Assembly (NCBI GenBank): GCA_027296805.1
Contig: JAPUIR010000268.1
Coordinates: forward strand, 1 to 11,326
Origin: Chloroflexota bacterium
GTDB lineage: Bacteria; Chloroflexota; Dehalococcoidia; Bin125
Reading direction: 5' to 3'
Length of the DNA: 11,326 bases
Shown here: positions 1 through 4,834 of the stretch, one piece after another
Numbering within the stretch: position 1 is the first letter of the stretch
Layout of the letters: every line of letters starts with the position of its first letter
The notes under the pieces: model-generated
The model's database searches: none
Told to the model about the DNA's origin: nothing
What the model saw: only the letters and a program-made list of their open reading frames with translations
Translations under genes and position numbers: made by a program

Positions 1-1
1 G

Positions 2-304
2 CCGATCGAGTTCCGCACGCTGCTGCGACCGATGGCGTTCGCCACTCTGCCCCTCGCCCTCCAGCTCTTCATGGCCTTGCCGGAGTTGGCCTACGGCGTG
101 GGGCTGATCAGTCTGGTCGCCTGGTTCGGCCTCAGCGTGGCGGCCACAGAGGCCGCGATGCCTGCCGCGACTCGCAAGCAAGCCCTACTCGCCAACGGCG
201 CTGGCTTCACCTTCGTCGCGTTGGTGATATCGGCCTTGGGCAGCGCCGCCGCCATCGCGCCCGGCGCCTTCGCGCAGGGATCGAATCTGAGTCACCTGGT
301 CTAG
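2..304 (+). CDS. Yip1-like multi-pass membrane protein, C-terminal part (5' end outside window)
   Basis: The frame is open from the first bases of the window and stops with TAG at 302-304, so this is the last 100 codons of a longer gene. The visible part begins with a charged stretch (PIEFRTLLRP) and then has two to three hydrophobic segments: LPLALQLFMALP, a glycine-containing helix around YGVGLISLVAWFGLSVAA, and FTFVALVISALGSAAAI. The pattern of a short charged lead, an Arg-Pro, then helices separated by a small basic loop (TRKQ) resembles the C-terminal half of bacterial Yip1-domain proteins, which are integral membrane proteins of unknown biochemical role. That assignment rests on pattern only. 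An internal ATG at 32 is not the likely start, because the same frame continues upstream with coherent sequence. The gene is convergent with the minus-strand lepB-pyrE unit. Confidence 0.6.
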   Translation, partial: PIEFRTLLRPMAFATLPLALQLFMALPELAYGVGLISLVAWFGLSVAATEAAMPAATRKQALLANGAGFTFVALVISALGSAAAIAPGAFAQGSNLSHLV

Positions 305-337
305 CTCAGCGGGCTTCGAGTTCAGCCGATCTCGAGT

Positions 338-559
338 TCAGTCATCGGGGCCACGGAGCCGCCGCGCCAGATGGGCGCGCCAGCCTTGCGGGCGTGGCGC
401 CGCGTGTCGACGCCGAAGCGGGAGCCCATCGCGCAGTGCGATCGCCGCCAGGACAATGCCCGCCCCCGCCGCACCCGCGATCACCCGGCCCGGCCAGAGC
501 GATTCCGATCGTCGCGGGCCTAAGTCACGGTCAGTGGTGGGCCGTTGGGGTCCTGACAT
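338..559 (-). CDS. possible small single-helix membrane protein downstream of pyrE
   Basis: A 73-codon frame starts with ATG at 559 inside the end of pyrE (40-base overlap, different frame) and ends just before the convergent gene. Residues 26-43 form one hydrophobic Gly/Ala/Ile/Leu helix (VIAGAAGAGIVLAAIAL), followed by a basic patch (RRR) and an Arg-rich tail, as in a one-pass membrane protein with a cytoplasmic tail. A GTG at 484 (codon 26) is an alternative start just after the pyrE stop, but it would begin right at the helix. No strong ribosome binding site is visible for either start, and Arg/Ala/Pro-rich frames arise easily in DNA of this composition. I do not recognise a family. It may be a real third gene of the lepB-pyrE unit, or noncoding tail sequence. 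Confidence 0.33.
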   Translation of the reverse strand: MSGPQRPTTDRDLGPRRSESLWPGRVIAGAAGAGIVLAAIALRDGLPLRRRHAAPRPQGWRAHLARRLRGPDD

Positions 560-1089
560 TGAGGACAGTCTTCCCCGCTGAATGTCTCGATGTCCAGTGT
601 CATACAGGCGAATGTTGGCAGCCCCAGGTCGCTGCGGCCGCCGCTGCGGTCGACCACGAGCCCCACGCCGATCGGTTCGCCACCCGCCTCGCGCACGGCG
701 GCGATCGTGTCGAGCACCGATCCCCCCGTCGTCAGCACGTCATCCACGACCAGGGTGCGTTGTCCCGGGCTGAAGCTGAATCCGCGTGCGAACTCGCGAC
801 CGCCCTCGCTGCGCCGCTCCGCGAAGTAGTTGGGGACGCCCATCTGACGGGCTGTCTCGAAGGCCAGGATTATGCCGCCCGTGGTCGGTCCCACGACCAA
901 CTCCACGCCGGCCTCGGCGAAGTGCTGGGCGATCTGCCCGCAGAGGTTGGTCGTTGCTTGGGGGTCTTCGAGGAGCCGGAACTTCTCGACGTAGAGCGGC
1001 CCATGCCGCCCCGACGCGTATTGGAAATGGCCCTCCAGCACGGCGCCCACTTCGCTCAACAGCGCGAGCGGTTCCGGTGTGGGGCTCAT
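520..1089 (-). CDS. pyrE: orotate phosphoribosyltransferase
   Basis: Catalyses orotate + PRPP to orotidine 5'-phosphate + diphosphate, the fifth step of de novo pyrimidine synthesis, in the cytosol. The 189-residue length is normal. The type I PRTase PRPP-binding motif is at residues 112-125 (TLVVDDVLTTGGSV), with the paired acidic residues Asp116-Asp117. The N-terminal orotate-site pattern FQYASGRHGPLYVEK is at 22-36, and the flexible-loop region is around NYFAERRSEGGREF (87-100). A CPQC pair at 175-178 near the C terminus resembles the Cys-x-x-Cys tail of some bacterial PyrE proteins. The ATG at 1089 overlaps the TGA of lepB as ATGA, so the two genes are very likely cotranscribed and translationally coupled. 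The combination with a signal peptidase has no obvious metabolic meaning. The family assignment is secure; the link to lepB is context only. Confidence 0.95.
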   Translation of the reverse strand: MSPTPEPLALLSEVGAVLEGHFQYASGRHGPLYVEKFRLLEDPQATTNLCGQIAQHFAEAGVELVVGPTTGGIILAFETARQMGVPNYFAERRSEGGREFARGFSFSPGQRTLVVDDVLTTGGSVLDTIAAVREAGGEPIGVGLVVDRSGGRSDLGLPTFACMTLDIETFSGEDCPQCQDPNGPPLTVT

Positions 1090-1706
1090 TGCACCGCCAC
1101 TCCGTCCAGGCCAACCAGGTCGCGGCTGCCCGCGCCGCCGATCCGGTCGAGCGGGAACCAGCGGAAGATGACCTTGCCCACGAACAGATCCCTGTGGATG
1201 GGCCCGAAGATATGCGAGTCCGAGCTGGCGTTGCGATTGTCGCCCAGTACGAAGTAATGCTCCGGCGGCACCACGAGTTGCGAGAGGGTATAGCTCGGGG
1301 GGGCGGTGATGTAGTCGGACTCGGCCAGCGGCGTTTGGTTCACGAAGACGACGCCCCCGCGCACTTCCACGACGTCGCCCGGCAACCCGATCACACGCTT
1401 GACGAAGTCTCGATCGTCATTGAAGGGGGAGCGGAAGACCACCACGTCGCCGCGCTGCGGTCCCCCGAAGAGGTAGTCGCCGTTGCTTTTACCGGGAACG
1501 ATGGCGTCGAGCGGACCGATTTCGATCGCGCGGTAGGCGAGCTTGTTGACCAGCACGAATTGGGAGTCGCTGAGAGTTGTCTCCATAGACGACCCTTCGA
1601 CCTGGAAATTCTGCACCGCCTCCCGCGCGAGCAGGAAGACAATCAAGGCCAAGATCACAGTCTCGAGGACGTCCCGCAGGGGGCCGTAGCGCAAGTTGTG
1701 GAACAT
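1086..1706 (-). CDS. lepB: signal peptidase I (type I leader peptidase)
   Basis: Membrane-bound serine protease that cleaves signal peptides from exported proteins at the outer face of the cytoplasmic membrane. With the start at 1706 the protein has 206 residues. It has one N-terminal membrane anchor (about 13-32), the box B nucleophile motif GSSMETTL with Ser40, the Lys103 general base in FVKRVIGLPGD (101-111), and the box E motif GDNRN followed by SSDS (155-164). Box C/D is seen as RGDVVVFRSP (85-94). The anchor count and length match the Gram-positive-style short family. The frame stays open to an ATG at 1898, but the extra 64 residues are Arg-rich and unlike any signal peptidase N terminus. 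The start at 1706 also has a Shine-Dalgarno (GGAAGAGG) four bases upstream, and the anchor follows at once. The gene is first in a unit with pyrE and diverges from the ECF sigma gene. Confidence 0.95.
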   Translation of the reverse strand: MFHNLRYGPLRDVLETVILALIVFLLAREAVQNFQVEGSSMETTLSDSQFVLVNKLAYRAIEIGPLDAIVPGKSNGDYLFGGPQRGDVVVFRSPFNDDRDFVKRVIGLPGDVVEVRGGVVFVNQTPLAESDYITAPPSYTLSQLVVPPEHYFVLGDNRNASSDSHIFGPIHRDLFVGKVIFRWFPLDRIGGAGSRDLVGLDGVAVQ

Positions 1707-1718
1707 CTCGCCTCTTCC
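1707..1718 (-). promoter_or_regulatory. ribosome binding site deciding the lepB start
   Basis: On the minus strand GGAAGAGG lies four bases before the ATG at 1706-1704. It favours this start over the in-frame ATG at 1898. A second, stronger anti-SD match, AAGGAGGTGG (minus strand, plus-strand positions 1743-1752), lies further upstream without a usual start codon at good spacing. Confidence 0.6.
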
Positions 1719-1885
1719 GCTCCGCGAATCCAGCCTATCGCCCCACCTCCTTGCCCGGTATTGGGTGCTGGTTGGGGTCGCGGAGCGTGCGTTCACCGAC
1801 CCTTTACACAATCGTCGGATGGCAAGTCGGCCCTTGATACACTCGCGGTAGATCGCCCGCCGGCCGGGCACGGTTGACTGGTCAC

Positions 1886-1950
1886 ACCGGTCGGTCAAAG
1901 AGGTTGGCCAAACAGGCTGGGCATACCCGACCGGACAACCTCCGACCGGT
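1886..1950. promoter_or_regulatory. compound inverted repeat in the divergent lepB / sigma-factor control region
   Basis: ACCGGTCGG (1886-1894) pairs with CCGACCGGT (1942-1950), and nested inside, AGGTTG (1901-1906) pairs with CAACCT (1936-1941), giving 15 matched pairs with a 6-base bulge on one side. A third partial copy, CCGACCGGA, is at 1927-1935, and GACCGGTC at 1944-1951 is itself a perfect palindrome. The repeat ends a few bases before the sigma-gene Shine-Dalgarno (AAGGA, 1956-1960). It could be an operator shared by the divergent genes or a 5' leader hairpin on the sigma mRNA. A convincing housekeeping promoter was not found here: TTGACT at 1874-1879 has no matching -10 at normal spacing. 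Confidence 0.5.
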
Positions 1951-1970
1951 CATACAAGGACCTGCGCTGC

Positions 1971-2621
1971 ATGCCTCCCGGCGCTGACGCCCCCACCGAC
2001 GACGACCTGGCCGAACGCGCGAAGGCCGGGGAGCTCGACGCCTTCAACCTGCTCGTAGAGCGCTACCAACGGCCGGTCTTTGGCCTTTGCGTGCGCATGC
2101 TCTCCTCCGCCGCCGCCGCCGAGGACGCCGCCCAGGACACGATGATCTCCGCTTGGCGCGGCCTCTCGGGCTATCGCGGGGGCTCCTTCCAGGCCTGGAT
2201 TCTGCGTATCGCCGGCAATCGGTGCCGGGACGAGCTGCGCAAGCGCAAGCGTCGTCCGCAGGACTCGCTCGATAGCCTGATGGAGGAACGCGGCGACGGG
2301 GCCGTGGGACCCGCCGATGGGCGCGGCCCCGAAGATCGCTCCCTGGACTCGGAGACCGGGCGGACAATTTTGGCCGGTTTGAACACGTTGCCGGAGGACC
2401 AGAAGCTGGCGATCCTGCTCTGTGACGTGCAAGGGCTTCCCTACGACGAGATTGCGCACACGATGCGCACTTCGGTGGGCACGGTGAAGTCCCGAATCAG
2501 TCGAGGCCGGGCGCGGATGCGCGACTACCTCATCGAGCGAGGGGAACTTCCGGCCCTCCAAGCACGTCTAGATCAACGCACGGGTGACCCGGCCCCAACC
2601 AGCATTGGGGCCCAAGAATGA
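1971..2621 (+). CDS. ECF-family RNA polymerase sigma factor (sigma-70 family)
   Basis: Directs RNA polymerase to a small regulon, usually one controlled by an extracytoplasmic signal through a partner anti-sigma factor. The 216 residues contain sigma region 2 at about 25-93 (FNLLVERYQRPVFGL, then EDAAQDTMISAWRGL, then FQAWILRIAGNRCRDELRKRKRR). A variable linker of about 40 residues follows, and region 4 is at about 133-187 with a helix-turn-helix (LPEDQKLAILL, then LPYDEIAHTM, then SVGTVKSRISRGRARMR). There is no region 1 or 3, as expected for ECF factors. The ATG at 1971 has AAGGA ten bases upstream. The stop overlaps the start of the next gene (ATGA at 2618-2621), which encodes its probable anti-sigma partner. 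The gene diverges from lepB with an inverted repeat between them. The target promoter and inducing signal cannot be read from the sequence. Confidence 0.92.
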   Translation: MPPGADAPTDDDLAERAKAGELDAFNLLVERYQRPVFGLCVRMLSSAAAAEDAAQDTMISAWRGLSGYRGGSFQAWILRIAGNRCRDELRKRKRRPQDSLDSLMEERGDGAVGPADGRGPEDRSLDSETGRTILAGLNTLPEDQKLAILLCDVQGLPYDEIAHTMRTSVGTVKSRISRGRARMRDYLIERGELPALQARLDQRTGDPAPTSIGAQE

Positions 2622-4012
2622 TGCCGAAACTATTGCAAGGGACTGTTGTGATCTGGGGATGGATTCGCCGCGCGCCGAACTGGTACGACGAGGCCTCGGC
2701 CTACGTCGACGGGGAGCTGTCCGCTCCACGCCGGGCGGCGTTCGAAGAGGCGCTTGGCGAGTCGCCCCAACTCCAGCGCTACCTGGACGAGCTGCAGGCG
2801 ACCAAGCAGGGGATCCAGCTCCTGCCGGAGGTCGAACTGCCTCGCTCCTTCACCATCTCTATCGCGCAAGCACAGGGCACGCCCAGACTCGTGCGGCGGG
2901 AGCCGGCCACGGTCGTGGGTCGCTGGTTCGGCGGCACGACCATGGTCCGCAACGCGGCGGCCTTCTCCGTGCTGGCGGGGGCGGCGTTCGCCGCCGTGGT
3001 CGCCGTGGATATCAGCGGCGATGGTGGCGGCACCGGCGTGCTGACACCTTCGCTGACCACAGTCGCTTCGACCGCCGCCGCGGAGGTCGAGCAGGAGACG
3101 GCGGTCGCCGCCGTCGCTCCGCGCGAGGAAACGGCGCAAGCAGCGGCCGATCAATCCGCCGGCGAGGAAAGTCTGGCTCTGGCGGAGTCGTCCGAGCAAG
3201 CGTTCGCACTACCGGCCGAGCAAGCGGCCGTTACACAAGCCGATACGGTCACCTCCGACTCGGTCGCTCAAGCCGCGCTGGCCGCCCCCGCGGACGGCGA
3301 GCAAGCCGCAGCGCCGCCCCCGCAGGCGGCCGCGCCACCCAGCGAAGACGAGGCAGCGACACAGTCCGAGACTCCGGCGCAAGAGCCCAGTAGCGAGCCG
3401 ACCGAGGCCATCGCCGCCGCTGCCGAGCCGGCCGACTCCGAAGAGGCGGGCAGCGCGGAGGAGGCCGCCACCGAGCAAGCAGTCGAGCAGGCAGCCGACG
3501 AGGAAGCCGTGAGCGAGCAGGCGCTGAGTGGTGCAACCGACAGCCAGGCGGTGTCGGAGGCGCTGATCGACACTCCCGACGAGGAAGCCGCCCCCGTTGC
3601 GGAGCAGCCTGTTCGCGAGTCGGAACCGGAGAGCGCTTCCAGCGCCGCGCCTGCCCGAGGCGAGGCGGTGCCGGAATCTCCCGACGAGGCCGTCACGATC
3701 GAGCGTGTTCCCGGCCAGGGCAGCGATCCCGAGGCCGACGAAGCTGCCGCGGACGAAGAGACCGCGCCGGACGTCGATCTCTCCTCCCTCTCCGACGACG
3801 ACGGGGCCGAGGCGGTCCCGGAGACGGTGGAGCGAGCCCTGTCGGCAACTGCGGTCGAACCTCCGGACTCCGCCGGCGAGAACGCGTTAATAGGCCAGGC
3901 GGGCGACGATGACAGTGTGCTCCTCATCCTGGAGATCGTGTTCGGCGTCGTGCTAGGGGTCTCGCTGGCGGCCGCCGCCCTCGCGCTGCGACGGCGTACC
4001 TCCGCGAGCTAG
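2618..4012 (+). CDS. transmembrane anti-sigma factor with zinc-less N-terminal domain and long acidic linker
   Basis: Probable membrane partner that holds the upstream ECF sigma factor inactive. Residues 22-80 match the anti-sigma domain pattern (YVDGELSAPRRAAFEEAL at 29-46, LPRSFTI at 74-80). However, the usual His-x3-Cys-x2-Cys zinc motif is absent: ESPQLQ stands where the Cys pair normally sits, and the 464-residue protein has no Cys or His anywhere. A first membrane helix (112-131) leads into about 300 residues rich in Glu, Ala, Asp, Ser, Pro and Gln with no recognisable fold. A second helix (433-457) follows, and the protein ends RRRTSAS. The predicted topology is both ends inside and the linker outside. 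The ATG at 2618 overlaps the sigma stop as ATGA. A GTG at 2648, preceded by AAGGGA, is a plausible shorter start. Anti-sigma function is inferred from position plus the domain pattern. Confidence 0.8.
   Translation: MMPKLLQGTVVIWGWIRRAPNWYDEASAYVDGELSAPRRAAFEEALGESPQLQRYLDELQATKQGIQLLPEVELPRSFTISIAQAQGTPRLVRREPATVVGRWFGGTTMVRNAAAFSVLAGAAFAAVVAVDISGDGGGTGVLTPSLTTVASTAAAEVEQETAVAAVAPREETAQAAADQSAGEESLALAESSEQAFALPAEQAAVTQADTVTSDSVAQAALAAPADGEQAAAPPPQAAAPPSEDEAATQSETPAQEPSSEPTEAIAAAAEPADSEEAGSAEEAATEQAVEQAADEEAVSEQALSGATDSQAVSEALIDTPDEEAAPVAEQPVRESEPESASSAAPARGEAVPESPDEAVTIERVPGQGSDPEADEAAADEETAPDVDLSSLSDDDGAEAVPETVERALSATAVEPPDSAGENALIGQAGDDDSVLLILEIVFGVVLGVSLAAAALALRRRTSAS
3035..3907 (+). repeat. 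low-complexity acidic coding region of the anti-sigma factor
   Basis: Codons 140-430 of the anti-sigma gene encode an Ala/Glu/Ser/Pro/Asp/Gln-rich, aromatic-poor stretch without a periodic unit. At DNA level the word GAGCAAGC recurs exactly at 3194-3201, 3218-3225, 3299-3306 and 3473-3480 in the same frame (Glu-Gln-Ala), with near variants between. This suggests growth by slippage or small duplications, followed by drift. Confidence 0.6.
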
Positions 4013-4185
4013 GAGCGACGGCCGGTCCCGGGTCACATCGTCCTGTCGTGGCGCCTTCGAGCTGAGTTCGCCACATTCCGCCGCCGAGTGCCCCTCTCAT
4101 CTGGAGTCGTGACATAACCAAAGATTGTTGAGCGAGGACGCGGGCAACTCCTGCGCCACGTGTGACAGGCTCTCTGCTCGCGGCG

Positions 4186-4194
4186 TGAGATAAT
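4186..4194 (+). promoter_or_regulatory. extended -10 promoter for dcd and the rib genes
   Basis: TGA followed by GATAAT (4189-4194) matches the extended -10 form TGn-TATAAT with one mismatch. It would start transcription near 4201, about 18 bases before the dcd ATG. No good -35 is seen at 17 bases; GTGACA at 4162-4167 is 21 bases away. The rest of the 4013-4218 gap holds a weak hairpin (GTGGCG at 4048-4053 with CGCCAC at 4069-4074) without a T-run. None of the conserved FMN riboswitch blocks was recognised. Confidence 0.5.
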
Positions 4195-4218
4195 CCGCTC
4201 CCAATCGGGAACGGAACG

Positions 4219-4803
4219 ATGATCCTCTCCGATCGCGACATCAAGACCGCGCTCGCGCAAGGGCGCATAGGCGTCGACCCCAGCAGGGGGGTCGAGGAGC
4301 GCATCGGGCCGGATTCGCTCGATTTCCGCCTCGGCTCGTCGTTCCTGGTGTTCGAACGCAGCAAGCAGCCCTACATCGATGCGCGCCGTCCCGAGACCGC
4401 GGAGGGCGCGTCGCGGACCATCGATCTGGAGGAGGGCGAGCCTTTCATCATCCACCCCCACGAGCTCGTGCTGGCCACCACCCTCGAGAGCTTGCGCCTG
4501 CCCGACGATCTCGCGGCGCGTCTGGAGGGCCGATCGTCGCTGGGGCGGCTGGGCATTATCGTCCACAGCACGGCCAGCCTGTTTCACGCGGGCTGGGACG
4601 GGCACGCGACCATGGAGCTGGGCAATCTGGGCGTGATGCCGGTCGCGCTGTACCCGGGCATGCGCATCTGTGCCTTCACGTTCGAGGAGCTGACCTCGCC
4701 CGCCGAGCATCCCTACGGCAGCCGCCCGGAGCACAAGTACGGTGGGCAGGACGGCGCCTCGGGCAGTCGAATCTGGGACGAGATCCCGGAGGAGCCCGCA
4801 TGA
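4219..4803 (+). CDS. dcd: dCTP deaminase (Dcd family)
   Basis: Deaminates dCTP to dUTP, supplying dUMP for thymidylate synthesis; some homologues also hydrolyse dUTP to dUMP. The 194-residue length is normal. Diagnostic features are MILSDRDI at the N terminus, GPDSLDFRLG (30-39), GRSSLGRLGI (104-113) with the Ser106 and Arg110 equivalents of E. coli Ser111 and Arg115, and the catalytic Glu133 in HATMELGN. The C-terminal nucleotide-lid region HPYGS..HKYGGQ is at 164-177. The segment VHSTAS (115-120) resembles the bifunctional deaminase/dUTPase proteins (HSTAG in the mycobacterial enzyme) more than the E. coli one. But the Asp of the usual I-D-P-G-W motif is replaced: the protein reads F-H-A-G-W (122-126). 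The ATG at 4219 follows GGAACGGAAC. Only 31 bases separate it from ribD, so it probably leads the rib transcript. Confidence 0.93.
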   Translation: MILSDRDIKTALAQGRIGVDPSRGVEERIGPDSLDFRLGSSFLVFERSKQPYIDARRPETAEGASRTIDLEEGEPFIIHPHELVLATTLESLRLPDDLAARLEGRSSLGRLGIIVHSTASLFHAGWDGHATMELGNLGVMPVALYPGMRICAFTFEELTSPAEHPYGSRPEHKYGGQDGASGSRIWDEIPEEPA

Positions 4804-4834
4804 TCCCCGCCGACTCCGCCCGGCGAACCTCCCG

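Noticed and set aside
363..379. hairpin CGCGCC/GGCGCG near the convergent gene ends
   Set aside because: Short GC palindromes are common at this base composition and there is no T-run on either strand.
394..1257. 287-codon plus-strand frame across pyrE and the end of lepB
   Set aside because: It lies antisense to two genes with clear catalytic motifs; its product is Arg/His/Ala-rich with no coherent domain, as expected of a shadow frame in GC-rich DNA.
1707..1898. N-terminal extension of lepB to the ATG at 1898
   Set aside because: The 64 extra residues are Arg-rich, unlike signal peptidases, and would put the membrane anchor far from the N terminus; 1706 has a better ribosome binding site.
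2584..3393. 269-codon plus-strand frame overlapping sigma and anti-sigma genes
   Set aside because: Arg/Gly-rich frameshifted reading of the anti-sigma gene; the competing frame has the domain, helices and the ATGA junction.
3268..3927. 219-codon minus-strand Ser/Ala-rich frame inside the anti-sigma gene
   Set aside because: It is the complement of the low-complexity Glu/Ala/Ser linker; no start signal or family resemblance.
4048..4074. hairpin GTGGCG/CGCCAC after the anti-sigma gene as a terminator
   Set aside because: The stem is only six pairs with a large loop and no T-run follows, so it is not convincing as an intrinsic terminator.
4013..4218. FMN riboswitch upstream of dcd/ribD
   Set aside because: The conserved FMN riboswitch blocks were not recognised; only a weak hairpin and an extended -10 element were seen.
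4742..4834. RibD extended upstream to the ATG inside dcd
   Set aside because: The 31 extra residues (Arg/Pro-rich) do not resemble RibD; the ATG at 4835 gives the normal YMREAL N terminus.
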